Positions 29,503 to 37,951 of a stretch of 64,000 nucleotides of DNA are shown piece after piece (position 1 is the first letter of the stretch; each line of letters starts with the position of its first letter). The notes under the pieces were generated by a model. It was not told the origin of the DNA and did not search any database. It saw only the letters and a program-made list of their open reading frames with translations. Position numbers and translations under genes: made by a program. Source of the stretch: Anaerolineae bacterium (GTDB taxonomy: Bacteria > Chloroflexota > Anaerolineae > Aggregatilineales > J027); the NCBI GenBank assembly GCA_019913005.1, contig JAIOHL010000177.1:1-64000 (forward strand). The letters are read 5' to 3'.

Positions 29503-32181
29503 ATGGACGAATTCAGACCCGACCCGGACGCGCTGTTGGCAGTCATCCAAAAAGATGAGGCCCGTCAGCAGCGGGGCAAACTCAAAATTTTCTTTGGCAT
29601 GGCGGCAGGTGTCGGCAAAACCTACGCCATGTTGGAATCTGCCCAACAACTGCACCTCAAAGGGGTAGATGTCGTCGTTGGGTATGTCGAGACCCACAAA
29701 CGGGCTGAAACCGAGTTATTGTTGGAAGGGTTGGAAATTGTCCCTCGCCAGCGGGTCGAATATCGCGGCACGTGGATGGAAGAAATGGATACAGATGCGA
29801 TTTTGGCCCGCCGCCCTGAAATCGTGTTGGTGGATGAACTTGCCCATACCAATGCTCCCGGTGTGCGCCACCGCAAGCGTTATCAGGATGTCCAAGAAAT
29901 TTTAGAAGCGGGCATCCACGTCTATACAACAGTCAACGTGCAGCATTTCGCCAGCCGTGCCGATGCCGTTGCTCAAATCACAGGCATCACGGTACATGAA
30001 ACTGTACCCGACTCCGTTTTGGATATGGCGGATGAAATTGAACTGATTGACCTCTCGCCCGAAGAACTCCGCCAACGCCTCCAAGAAGGCAAAGTGTATA
30101 CTGCCGAGCGGGTGGAGACCGCTGCCAATAACTTTTTCCGCATTGGCAACCTCACTGCCTTGCGGGAAATGGCGCTGCGCTTGACCGCCGAACGGGTGGA
30201 TCACCAACTTCAGGATTATATGAATCTCAAACAGATCGCCGGCCCGTGGAAGTCTGGTGAACGTTTGATGGTTGCCATTAGCCCAAGTCCATTTTCCGAG
30301 CAGTTAATTCGCTGGACGCGGCGCATGGCCTATAACTTGGAGGCCCCGTGGTTGGCGGCCTATGTTGAAACACCGCATGAACCGACCCCAGAAGAAAAAC
30401 AGCGTCTTACCAACCATCTGTCGCTGGTACGGAGTTTGGGAGGCGAGGTGGTGGTCGTTTCGGGGGCGGACATCAACGAAGGGCTGCTGCGTTTAGCCCG
30501 CCAGCGCAATGTCACCCAGATCATCGTTGGCAAACCACTGCGTCATCCACTGCAATCCATTTTACGAGGTGGATCGTTGGTGGATCGGTTGATTCGAGCG
30601 AGTGGGGATATTGACATTTATGTCGTCACGGGGGACAAGCCGGAAGGCGGTCACTCCATCCATTTTCCCACTCCAACCTCGCATTCCGTATGGCTCCAAT
30701 ACCTAATCGCAATGGTGATCGTTTCGGCCATTACGGTTTTAGACCTAATCGCCCTGCCCTATATTGGCTATCAAGCCATCGGCCTGCTCGAATTACTAAC
30801 TGTGCTGCTCATCGCCATTTATGTTGGGCGTGGGCCTGCACTTTTGGCAGCGGTCTTAAGTGCCCTCTCGTGGAATTATCTATTTATCAACCCACGCTTT
30901 ACGCTTGAAATTTACAAAGTCGAGGATTCCATTCTGTTTGCCCTATATTTTGCGATTGCCATCTTTACAGGTAACCTGACGGCCCGATTACGCACCCAAG
31001 AGCGCCAAGCCCGCAACAATGCGGATCGCACCGTCGCCCTATATGCCCTTGCCCGCGAAATTGCCGGGGCGGTGAATATGGATGATGTGCTGCAAACCGG
31101 GGTGACACAGCTTGGACAGGTGTTTGATGCCCAAGTAGCGATACTCTTGGCTGAACAAAAAAAGTTAGCCCCCCAGCCCTATCCATCCAGCACCCTCACG
31201 CTCGATGACAAAGAATACAGTGTTGGCTTGTGGGCTTTCGAAAATGGCAAACCCGCTGGGCGATTTACCGATACCCTGCCACTAGCGACGGTTCAATTCA
31301 TTCCACTCAACACCCCCACGCGCACCGTCGGGGTGATTGGTATCCGCACGCGCCAGCAGGAACGGCTCTCCTTTGACCAAGAAGCGCTTTTGGAGACCTT
31401 TATTAATCAGATTGCCCTTGTGATCGAGCGCGAATTGTTAGATGAGGCGGCAGAACAATCGGCGATGTTAAAAGAATCCGAGCGGTTATATACCACCCTG
31501 TTGAATTCCATCTCTCATGAACTGCGTACCCCGATTGCGACTATCAAAGGGGCATCGAGCAGCCTCTTGGCAACCGACGCGAATGGAGAAGCCCGTTTGG
31601 AATTGACCAAAGATATTCAAAGTGCCGCTGATCGCCTGAATCGCTTGGTCGAAAACCTACTGGATATGTCGCGTTTGGAGAGTGGTCGCCTGCAACTCAA
31701 GCAGGAATGGTGTGATATAAGTGACCTGATTGGGGTCGCCGTCAAAAGTATTGATTATTGCAACAGTAGTCACCCGATTCAACTTCATGTACAGCCCGAC
31801 CTGCCCCTTGTGGAAGCCGATTTTGTGTTGATGGAGCAGGTCATTGTCAATCTTTTGGACAATGCGTGCAGCTACACCCCGCCCGGCACACCCATCACCA
31901 TTGAGGCCAAAACCAATAATCAATACTTGGAGGTGACAGTCAGCGATGCGGGCAAAGGGATTCCACCCGACTCGATTGAGCGTATCTTTGAGAAGTTCTA
32001 CCGTTTACCCGGCACGCCAACCGGGGGGACAGGTTTGGGTTTGTCCATTAGTCGCGGGCTGACCGAGGCGCATGGTGGAACGTTGACTGCCGAAAATTTG
32101 CGGGAAGGAGGGGCAAGATTTACACTGCGGTTGCCATTAAACAGTTCACCACCGCCAGTACAGGAGGCCCAGCATGGCTGA
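29503..32181 (+). CDS. kdpD: Sensor histidine kinase KdpD
   Basis: An 892-residue sensor kinase. The N-terminal KdpD domain (about 20-230) has Walker A GMAAGVGKTYAML and VDELAHTNAPG. A universal-stress-protein-like domain (about 245-370) follows, then four transmembrane helices (about 395-500), a GAF-like region (about 520-650), and the HisKA and HATPase domains, with phospho-acceptor His at about 672 (SISHELRTP) and NLLDNA and G-box motifs. It senses potassium limitation and phosphorylates KdpE. I chose the ATG at 29503 after AAAGGGTAG. It overlaps kdpE by 8 bases. Confidence 0.95.
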   Translation: MDEFRPDPDALLAVIQKDEARQQRGKLKIFFGMAAGVGKTYAMLESAQQLHLKGVDVVVGYVETHKRAETELLLEGLEIVPRQRVEYRGTWMEEMDTDAILARRPEIVLVDELAHTNAPGVRHRKRYQDVQEILEAGIHVYTTVNVQHFASRADAVAQITGITVHETVPDSVLDMADEIELIDLSPEELRQRLQEGKVYTAERVETAANNFFRIGNLTALREMALRLTAERVDHQLQDYMNLKQIAGPWKSGERLMVAISPSPFSEQLIRWTRRMAYNLEAPWLAAYVETPHEPTPEEKQRLTNHLSLVRSLGGEVVVVSGADINEGLLRLARQRNVTQIIVGKPLRHPLQSILRGGSLVDRLIRASGDIDIYVVTGDKPEGGHSIHFPTPTSHSVWLQYLIAMVIVSAITVLDLIALPYIGYQAIGLLELLTVLLIAIYVGRGPALLAAVLSALSWNYLFINPRFTLEIYKVEDSILFALYFAIAIFTGNLTARLRTQERQARNNADRTVALYALAREIAGAVNMDDVLQTGVTQLGQVFDAQVAILLAEQKKLAPQPYPSSTLTLDDKEYSVGLWAFENGKPAGRFTDTLPLATVQFIPLNTPTRTVGVIGIRTRQQERLSFDQEALLETFINQIALVIERELLDEAAEQSAMLKESERLYTTLLNSISHELRTPIATIKGASSSLLATDANGEARLELTKDIQSAADRLNRLVENLLDMSRLESGRLQLKQEWCDISDLIGVAVKSIDYCNSSHPIQLHVQPDLPLVEADFVLMEQVIVNLLDNACSYTPPGTPITIEAKTNNQYLEVTVSDAGKGIPPDSIERIFEKFYRLPGTPTGGTGLGLSISRGLTEAHGGTLTAENLREGGARFTLRLPLNSSPPPVQEAQHG

Positions 32182-32860
32182 GGGGGCGCAGATTTTGATA
32201 GTGGATGATGAGCCGCAGATTCGACGGTTTCTGCGCATCAGCCTAGAGGCCAACGGCTATCGTATTCATGAGGCGGCTACTGGACATGATGCCATTCTCA
32301 AAAGTGCCCAACTACGCCCCGATTTGATCATTCTAGATATGGGCCTCCCCGATTTGGACGGGTTAGAGGTGCTTAGGCATCTACGTGAGTGGACAAAAAC
32401 CCCCGTCATTATCCTCTCGGTACGGGACAGCGATCAAGACAAAGTGGATGCGCTGGATGCGGGTGCAGATGATTATTTGACCAAGCCCTTTAGTACGGAT
32501 GAACTGATGGCCCGTATCCGCACTGCCCAACGTCATGCCCAACCCCAACAGGACGAAATAATTTTCACCAGTGGTCGCCTTAAGGTGGATTTATCACGGC
32601 GTGTGGTCACGGTAGATGGTGAACCTATCAAGTTAACCCGCACCGAATATGCCTTGTTGCGGTTGTTGATTCAACATGCGGGGCGAGTGTTGACCCATCA
32701 GCAAATTTTGCGTGAAGTTTGGGGGCCAGAATATGTCCATGAGACCCATTATTTGCGGGTATACTTTGCCCAACTTCGCCAAAAAATTGAAGAAAATCCC
32801 GCCTTACCTGAGATTATTATCACTGAACCGGGGGTTGGCTATCGGTTGGTGCGACTCTAA
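32174..32860 (+). CDS. kdpE: Response regulator KdpE
   Basis: A 228-residue OmpR-class response regulator. The receiver domain (about 5-118) has the acidic pair in VDDEPQIRR, the phospho-acceptor Asp at about 55 (IILDMGLPDLDG), and the Lys in TKPFSTDEL. The C-terminal winged helix (about 130-225) contains LTRTEYALLRLL and GVGYRLV. AGGAGG precedes the start inside the end of kdpD, so the pair is translationally coupled. It should activate the kdp promoter upstream of kdpF. Confidence 0.95.
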   Translation: MAEGAQILIVDDEPQIRRFLRISLEANGYRIHEAATGHDAILKSAQLRPDLIILDMGLPDLDGLEVLRHLREWTKTPVIILSVRDSDQDKVDALDAGADDYLTKPFSTDELMARIRTAQRHAQPQQDEIIFTSGRLKVDLSRRVVTVDGEPIKLTRTEYALLRLLIQHAGRVLTHQQILREVWGPEYVHETHYLRVYFAQLRQKIEENPALPEIIITEPGVGYRLVRL

Positions 32861-32870
32861 TGATTAGGAG

Positions 32871-32906
32871 AAAAAGGTGCGGCGATTTTTTGACATTCGC
32901 CACACC
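32871..32906 (-). terminator. Displaced pdxS terminator at the left element boundary
   Basis: On the minus strand a stem of about 10 bp with one mismatch (32876-32885 with 32897-32906) is followed by five T's. It ends the pdxS 3' fragment of the left direct repeat. A related hairpin with two mismatches sits at the right boundary behind the intact pdxS. Confidence 0.7.
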
Positions 32907-32974
32907 CAAAGTCGCTGGATGTTTTACCAGCCACGTTTCCCAAGCACCAGTGTGTCTGGCGTGACATTAATGCC
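32898..32974. repeat. Left 77-bp direct repeat (candidate attL), pdxS 3' end copy
   Basis: These 77 bases are identical to 54001-54077 in the same orientation. They contain the last 17 codons or so of pdxS (reading [16 protein letters not shown], stop), plus about 26 bases beyond the stop. No pdxS 5' part adjoins this copy: after 32974 the sequences match only through CCATC and then diverge. This is the arrangement left by site-specific integration into a gene end. Confidence 0.9.
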
Positions 32975-33105
32975 CGCCATCTGATTGGTAGACAACTCAT
33001 TCGAGTTATCTATCATTTCGGAGGCAGGATCAATGTCGCAATCACCTCTAGCTAAAGAAAACAGTCTGAGTTTCGCACAATCTCATATTCTGAAATTTGC
33101 CATAG

Positions 33106-33147
33106 GCCGTTTGACCTTGCGTCGCTGCATCGTCAAACGGCTTTTTT
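33106..33147 (+). terminator. Rho-independent terminator/attenuator upstream of parM-like gene
   Basis: A perfect 10-bp stem (33106-33115 with 33132-33141), 16-base loop and six T's lie 44 bases before the parM-like start codon. No convincing gene precedes it inside the element, so it may attenuate the par operon or isolate it from readthrough across the left boundary. Confidence 0.8.
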
Positions 33148-33190
33148 GCATCCAAAAAGTCTGACACCCAATACAATCGAGGAGAAAAAT

Positions 33191-34261
33191 ATGTCCAAGA
33201 ACAGACTTTCAAATGGCAACAATCGTCCAGATGCCTTAACAGGCGTACCCCTTGTAATAGGGCTTGATATCGGCTATGGGGTGGTCAAAGCGGTCACACC
33301 AGATGCCACTATCACTTTCCCATCAGTGATGGGTCACGCCCGCGAGATTAAATTCCGTCAAGATGACATCACTGCGAAATATCCGGGCGATCAGTTGATT
33401 GATGATGAAGGGGCATGGTTTATAGGGGATTTAGCCCTGACCCAACTTCCACCCGGTGAGTTACTTCGCCTGCGTGGTCGGACTGCGAATGAAGCCACTA
33501 TTGGCAATATATTCCGTTTGCGGCTTGCTAAAGCGGTCATCGGAAAATTGCTTATGGGAATGAAGAATGGGGATATTGCCCATATCCGCATCGCAACTGG
33601 TTTACCCGTCGATCACATGCGCGACACCTCGGCTTTGAAAATGGCACTGCTTGGTCAGCATCTCATCAAAACAGACTCATCTGAAGTCATTGCCAATGTT
33701 ACGGAAGTCAGGGTTATGCCACAACCGTATGGCACAATTTACGCTTCTACACTAACGGAAACCGGTGATGTGAATCGCCATCATACCTATACCCGAACGG
33801 GGGTCTGCGATATTGGCACCTATACAGTGGACCTTACCCTTGATGACGATGGGGAGTACATAGACGCTGAAAGTGGCAGCGTTGAAAGTGGTGTTTTTAC
33901 AGCACAAGAACGTATCGCCTCAGCCCTAGAACGTGATTATCGCCAGAAGATGCCCTATAGAGTTATCGAAAGCGTTTTGCGAACAGGCGAGTTTAGGGCT
34001 TTTGGTGAACCAGTGGATTACAGTGCCGAAGTTGAAGAGGCCCTTGCTCCCCTTAGAAGTGCCACCCTTAATCTTTTAGGGGACAAGTGGAAATCGGGGA
34101 CAACGGTTGATGTAATCTTCCTTTCTGGGGGTGGGGCAGAGCTTGTGCGTGAAGTAGTAACAGAGGCTTATCCCCAAACTAGATTGGTTCGAGAGCCACA
34201 ACTTGCCAATGCGCGTGGTTATCTGAACTACGCCCTATTTACAGAACGTCACCCCAGTTAA
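33191..34261 (+). CDS. ParM/StbA-like actin-family plasmid segregation ATPase
   Basis: A 356-residue actin-like ATPase. Phosphate-1 is in IGLDIGYGVVKAV (about 16-28), phosphate-2 in CDIGTYTVDLTL (about 215), and the adenosine motif in VIFLSGGGAELV (about 318). Such proteins polymerise into filaments that push plasmid copies apart. GAGGAG precedes the ATG at 33191. The next gene, 56 bases downstream, looks like its DNA-binding partner. Its presence suggests the element can exist as, or derives from, a low-copy plasmid. Confidence 0.82.
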   Translation: MSKNRLSNGNNRPDALTGVPLVIGLDIGYGVVKAVTPDATITFPSVMGHAREIKFRQDDITAKYPGDQLIDDEGAWFIGDLALTQLPPGELLRLRGRTANEATIGNIFRLRLAKAVIGKLLMGMKNGDIAHIRIATGLPVDHMRDTSALKMALLGQHLIKTDSSEVIANVTEVRVMPQPYGTIYASTLTETGDVNRHHTYTRTGVCDIGTYTVDLTLDDDGEYIDAESGSVESGVFTAQERIASALERDYRQKMPYRVIESVLRTGEFRAFGEPVDYSAEVEEALAPLRSATLNLLGDKWKSGTTVDVIFLSGGGAELVREVVTEAYPQTRLVREPQLANARGYLNYALFTERHPS

Positions 34262-34317
34262 ACAAGGTTGAATGGGAAAATCGTTCAACACGGTTAAATC
34301 CAAAGGAGCAAGTCATT

Positions 34318-34761
34318 ATGCCAATAGCAAATCCGATGGCTCGAACCAGCAAAATCATAGGATTCAAAGCCTTTCATGATTGCGATAGTGATATTTTGGA
34401 ATGGTGGGATTCAATGCCAAATGGCGAACGAAGCCATATCCTACGAACTCTCATTCGGTCTTACCTAACGGGGCAAATTGTGACCCAATCTGTAAAAGAC
34501 GATCCCCTTGCATTCGCAAACAGCGTGCAACTTGCCCAACTACGAACGGAAACCCTGAAGATCCGCGACGCTATGCAGGGAATTCCTAACTATCTCGAAC
34601 AGCTGATAGCCAAATCACAACAGGCACTTTCTCCAGCAGCAAAATTTCAATCTCAACCATTGCAAGCCAATTTCTCAGCTGGGGATGATCTTTCGCAATC
34701 GTCCTTGAGTCACTCGGAAGCAGACCGTCGCGCTGCAAGAATTAAACAGACAAAGTGGTAG
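34318..34761 (+). CDS. ParR-like DNA-binding partner, hypothetical
   Basis: A 147-residue protein. Residues 20-55 (DSDILEWWDSMPNGERSHIL, then RTLIRSYLTG) resemble a ribbon-helix-helix unit as in ParR/StbB adaptors, followed by a helical segment and a polar, Ser/Gln-rich tail. AAAGGAG precedes the start. Position directly after the ParM-like gene supports the role of a centromere-binding adaptor; no direct family match could be made. Confidence 0.6.
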   Translation: MPIANPMARTSKIIGFKAFHDCDSDILEWWDSMPNGERSHILRTLIRSYLTGQIVTQSVKDDPLAFANSVQLAQLRTETLKIRDAMQGIPNYLEQLIAKSQQALSPAAKFQSQPLQANFSAGDDLSQSSLSHSEADRRAARIKQTKW

Positions 34762-34767
34762 AACACG

Positions 34768-35460
34768 ATGCCAAAACCAACGATAATCCCGAACAGGCAC
34801 TATCAAAAACCGAACAAGGGTGGGCAGCGCGGCTTGAAAAAACTGCTGAAATATGTCAGCCACCGGGAATCACCCGACCATCGTCCGCTGCCGCTGGCGG
34901 AGCGCTGGACAGATGTCGGTTTGGGGGCGAACTGGCGTGCGGTGTATGAACACTGCTCCCAACTGGCCGGTCCATATGTACTGGCCCACCATCTGGTCAT
35001 CTCGCCCGCACCGGATCTCATGGCTTTGGTACCAGAAATCCAACGAGCCGAGTTGGTACGGGAAGTCACCGAACGGGTGATTGAGACGTGGCATCTGGAA
35101 CGTGGTTTGGATATCCCTGAGTATTCGTATGTCCTGCATGATCGAGATACCAACGATCAGCGGGGTCTCCAACACTTGCATTCGCATGTTTTTGTGGCAG
35201 GCACGATTGAAAATAGCGCTGGGGAGCGGGAATCCCATCGGGTCAAACGTGAGCAGGTGTGTACCGATCGCGGGGGCTTGCAGCGTTCAGACAATCTCCA
35301 TCACATCGCCCGACAGGAATTTGAGGCCTTGCTGGATCGCACGCTGGGACGCGACTGGCGGCGTCTACGCGAAGTGGAACCAGTCGAACCCCTGCGGGAG
35401 GTGTCGTTGGAGCAGTATCTGGGTCTCGACACACTACCGACGTTGGAGATCGAGCGGTGA
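34768..35460 (+). CDS. Small HUH-type relaxase/mobilisation protein
   Basis: A 230-residue protein with relaxase-like motifs: a possible catalytic Tyr near the N terminus in LKKLLKYVSHRES (about residue 29), HHLVISPAP (about 74), and the HUH metal site in LQHLHSHVFVAG (about 135). The family nicks DNA at oriT or at a rolling-circle origin. It is short compared with conjugative relaxases, and no coupling protein or mating-pore genes are visible, so the element would need a helper for transfer. It begins 6 bases after the ParR-like gene. The sequence just downstream (35461-35773) holds strong dyads that could be its target. Local GC is higher than in the par genes. Confidence 0.65.
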   Translation: MPKPTIIPNRHYQKPNKGGQRGLKKLLKYVSHRESPDHRPLPLAERWTDVGLGANWRAVYEHCSQLAGPYVLAHHLVISPAPDLMALVPEIQRAELVREVTERVIETWHLERGLDIPEYSYVLHDRDTNDQRGLQHLHSHVFVAGTIENSAGERESHRVKREQVCTDRGGLQRSDNLHHIARQEFEALLDRTLGRDWRRLREVEPVEPLREVSLEQYLGLDTLPTLEIER

Positions 35461-35773
35461 GTCCCGGTGTTTTTTTCGAACCGACCCGGTCGGTTGCGCC
35501 TGAGGCGAGCGTCCTCGAGACGCACGCGGTGTCCGGGCCAGTAAACCCCTATGGTGGTTCACCCACTGGGGTGGCGCCCGGACACCCTACCCGATCCGCC
35601 GGATGGGTAGCGAGTTTAATGCCAACTCGCCCCTCACACGCCGGGGGGGCTGGGCACGCCTCGTGGTCGAGTCGTCCGGGGGCACGTGATCCACCCATCG
35701 CCCATGTCTTGCCGCGCTTGGTAAATGGAACGATCAACCCATCCACATCATTTGGAGGTAAAGGAGCAACAGC
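35461..35773. other. Non-coding region with nested inverted repeats, candidate oriT/origin
   Basis: No gene is supported in this 313-bp GC-rich stretch. It contains a palindrome (AACCGAC at 35479-35485, GTCGGTT at 35489-35495) and a larger dyad (35529-35538 with 35576-35585, perfect 10 bp) that encloses a second pairing of CCCC with GGGG. Placement between the relaxase-like gene and an RHH gene suits an origin of transfer or replication. Confidence 0.5.
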
Positions 35774-36184
35774 ATGTCCAACAAGAGCACGCTCATCTAT
35801 GACAATCGTCTGAACATCCAAGTCACCCACGCCATGCACGAGCGGCTGGCGCAACTGGCAACACTACGCGGTGTGTCCAAAGCTGAACTGGCCCGGGAAG
35901 CCCTGCGTGCCTTCATGGATCAACAGGAGGATCTGGTCGGTAGTCGCAAGTTTTTTGCCAAATCCTTCCAGCGCCGCCTGGATCATGTGGATTGGCAGTT
36001 CTCGGTGATGTTTCGGTTGGTGGCACATCTGATGGCGGTGGTTCTCAAAGCCCAAACGGGCAAAAAACCTGCCGAGGAAGACATTATGGGCTACATGCTC
36101 ACCTATGCGATGGCGGATGACTGGCAGTCCCCTTTGCATGAAGCCCATCACAAACGCCAGAAGCACGAACCGCCAGTCGAATAA
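35774..36184 (+). CDS. Ribbon-helix-helix (CopG-like) protein
   Basis: A 136-residue protein. The N-terminal RHH (about 10-55) reads RLNIQVTHAMHERLAQLATL and then GVSKAELAREALRAFM. The C-terminal part is helical and ends in a His/Lys-rich tail. In small mobilisable plasmids an RHH protein next to the relaxase acts as relaxosome accessory (MobC-like) or as copy-number repressor; both fit here. GGAGGTAAAGGAG precedes the start. Confidence 0.75.
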   Translation: MSNKSTLIYDNRLNIQVTHAMHERLAQLATLRGVSKAELAREALRAFMDQQEDLVGSRKFFAKSFQRRLDHVDWQFSVMFRLVAHLMAVVLKAQTGKKPAEEDIMGYMLTYAMADDWQSPLHEAHHKRQKHEPPVE

Positions 36185-36199
36185 CCTACTGGCGGCGCG

Positions 36200-36250
36200 G
36201 CGGGGTGATGTATCCCAATAGTTTGGCAACTTCAGGATACATCATCCCGC
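36200..36250. repeat. 16-bp inverted repeat (stem-loop) before the primase gene
   Basis: Arms at 36200-36215 and 36235-36250 pair over 16 bp with one G-T pair; the loop is 19 bases. No T tract follows, so it is not a standard terminator. It may be an operator for the RHH protein or part of a replication origin. Confidence 0.7.
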
Positions 36251-36326
36251 TGGCCCTGTCCACTTTCCGTTTTACCGCCTGTTTCACTGCGATAGTTCAG
36301 AAGAAAAACGAAGAAGGAGCCTTCCC

Positions 36327-37097
36327 ATGAATACCATGACTCAGCCCGCCATCGTGCAAGCCGCCCAATCCGAAACCCTGTTACAAGCCGCGTTGCGCTA
36401 TGCCGCTCTTGGCTTCAGCATCATTCCCCTCCAAGGCAAACGACCCGCGATCAACTCATGGCTGCCTTACCGCAACCGGGCCGCCAGTCCCGACATCATC
36501 CGGCGCTGGCAGCAGGGAGGGCTGCTGGAGAATATTGGGGTGGTGTGTGGCCCAGTGTCCAAAAATCTGGTGGTGTTGGATTTGGATGGCGAAGACGGGT
36601 ATCCGACCTTTGCCGCGACCTTTCCCCAGTTGGCTGAAACCTATACGGTGGCGACTGGAGGAGGCATTGGACGCCATGTCTACTTTCGACCCACGACCCT
36701 GTCGCCCTCGGTGCGTGCCATGAACACCCCCATTGGGCATGTCGAGCTGCGCGGGGATGGCTATCAGATCGTCCTACCCCCGAGCATCCACCCTGAGACC
36801 CACCAACCCTATCGGGTGTGGCTGCCCCACGACATATTGCAGCCCGCTGATTTGCAGGCTGTGGTGGCATGGGTCGAGGGTTTCCGCCCCAAACCCATGC
36901 CGACCGTCTGGCAGCCGCCCCATCTACCCCCAGTGGCGGTACGACCAGCCTCAATCCGCGTGTCCTCGAAGCGTTGGCTGAATATTTTCGAGCCAAAGGC
37001 TATGGGGTGCATGGGGAGTGGCTGCACGGCCCGTGTGTCTACCCGGAGCGCCATCGGCATGGGGATCAAAATCCGAGCTTCGGCTTCAACACCTTGA
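36327..37097 (+). CDS. Bifunctional primase-polymerase, N-terminal part (frameshifted gene)
   Basis: The first about 200 residues form a prim-pol domain of the kind found in plasmid and phage replication proteins. Visible are GFSIIPLQGKRP near residue 32, the catalytic acidic motif LVVLDLDGEDGYPTF (about 85-100), TGGGIGRHVYFRP (about 112) and VELRGDGYQIVLPPS (about 138). Around 36930-36950 homology leaves this frame: after GFRPKPMP the sequence becomes unlike the family, and the zinc-binding and later domains continue in the frame ending at 37948. GAAGGAG precedes the start. The protein would prime replication of the element if the frames were joined. Confidence 0.75.
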   Translation: MNTMTQPAIVQAAQSETLLQAALRYAALGFSIIPLQGKRPAINSWLPYRNRAASPDIIRRWQQGGLLENIGVVCGPVSKNLVVLDLDGEDGYPTFAATFPQLAETYTVATGGGIGRHVYFRPTTLSPSVRAMNTPIGHVELRGDGYQIVLPPSIHPETHQPYRVWLPHDILQPADLQAVVAWVEGFRPKPMPTVWQPPHLPPVAVRPASIRVSSKRWLNIFEPKAMGCMGSGCTARVSTRSAIGMGIKIRASASTP

Positions 37098-37948
37098 CCG
37101 GTTATGGACATTGTTTTGTGTGTGGAACGCTGTTGGCAAAAGACCTGTGTGCCCAGGTGGGAGTGCATCCAGCCGCGTTGGGTGGTTTATTTGAGTCAAC
37201 CCCACGTCCACTGCGACCCCGGCCCAACCGCCCGTCATCACAGCCGCCACCCACGCCATCTATCACCCCAAACGCTCTCGAACAACCCTCGGCTCCACCG
37301 CCACCCTCTGTTCCACTGTCTGGTGAATCCCTACACGGAGCACTCCCGCGTTGGTTGGAAACCTATGTGCAGTGGGCCAGCGCCGCGGGTAACCAGACGC
37401 CGGTCATCTTCCATCAAGCGGCTGGGTTGTGGTTACTCTCACTTGCCATTGGGCGGCGTCTATTTGGTGAAGCACCTTGGGGTAGCAAGATATTCCCCAA
37501 TCTCTATCTCATGTTCGTGGCTGGCACAACCTACTATCGCAAATCCACCGCCTACAAACTCGCCGAACGCATTGCTCGTGAAGCCATTCCGCATATGCTC
37601 ATGCCCACACCCGGTTCGCCGGAACGCTTTCAGGAGGCGCTGGCCGGCCAACTGCCCAGCAATTTTGACAAACTCACCCCAACCCAGCAGGCCCGGCTGC
37701 GCCAAGCTTTACCTTTTGCTTCCCAGCGCGGTCTGCTCAAGGATGAGGTGGCGGGTTTATTCGGCACCATCAACAAACGCGACTACATGGTCGGTATGAA
37801 AGACCTGCTGATGGAACTCTACGACTGCCCGGATTACTCTGATAAAGAGACTCAAGCCGGGGTGACCATTGTCGAGAACGCCGCTTTGTCTATTTTGGGT
37901 GTGACTACCCCGGCGGGCTTGTCCACCGCTGTAAGTGATGCCGATTGA
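36869..37948 (+). CDS. Replication protein, zinc-binding and helicase-like middle part
   Basis: Continuation of the primase gene in another frame. After about residue 28 it reads VLEALAEYFRAKGYG and then a CHC2-like zinc motif (GPCVYPERHRHGD, HCFVCGTLL, about 50-85). A Pro-rich linker (about 108-150) leads to a DUF3987-like region (LFVAGTTYYRKSTAY replaces a Walker A; RGLLKDEVAGLF). The frame stops at a TGA (37946-37948) within SDAD*LVRF, where the family would have a Trp; the frame then continues open to 38620. There is no ribosome-binding site at 36869, so expression needs a frameshift or the gene is dead. Confidence 0.65.
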   Translation: MGRGFPPQTHADRLAAAPSTPSGGTTSLNPRVLEALAEYFRAKGYGVHGEWLHGPCVYPERHRHGDQNPSFGFNTLTGYGHCFVCGTLLAKDLCAQVGVHPAALGGLFESTPRPLRPRPNRPSSQPPPTPSITPNALEQPSAPPPPSVPLSGESLHGALPRWLETYVQWASAAGNQTPVIFHQAAGLWLLSLAIGRRLFGEAPWGSKIFPNLYLMFVAGTTYYRKSTAYKLAERIAREAIPHMLMPTPGSPERFQEALAGQLPSNFDKLTPTQQARLRQALPFASQRGLLKDEVAGLFGTINKRDYMVGMKDLLMELYDCPDYSDKETQAGVTIVENAALSILGVTTPAGLSTAVSDAD

Positions 37949-37951
37949 CTG

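Noticed and set aside
33033-33164. A 43-codon frame (starting after GGAGGCAGGATCA) near the left element end, considered as a leader peptide gene.
   Set aside because: The frame runs through a strong terminator hairpin and ends after it, so an mRNA covering the stop codon would rarely be made. No family recognised.
35457-35854. Long open frames on both strands in the GC-rich gap after the relaxase-like gene.
   Set aside because: Composition is Pro/Gly/Arg-rich without family features, the starts lack ribosome-binding sites, and the stretch contains overlapping dyads. These are GC-rich shadow frames.
37946-37948. Possible programmed reading of TGA as tryptophan or selenocysteine in the replication gene.
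   Set aside because: Other genes in the window end with TGA normally, no selenocysteine-type stem-loop was seen after the codon, and the same gene also has a frameshift. A plain nonsense mutation is simpler.
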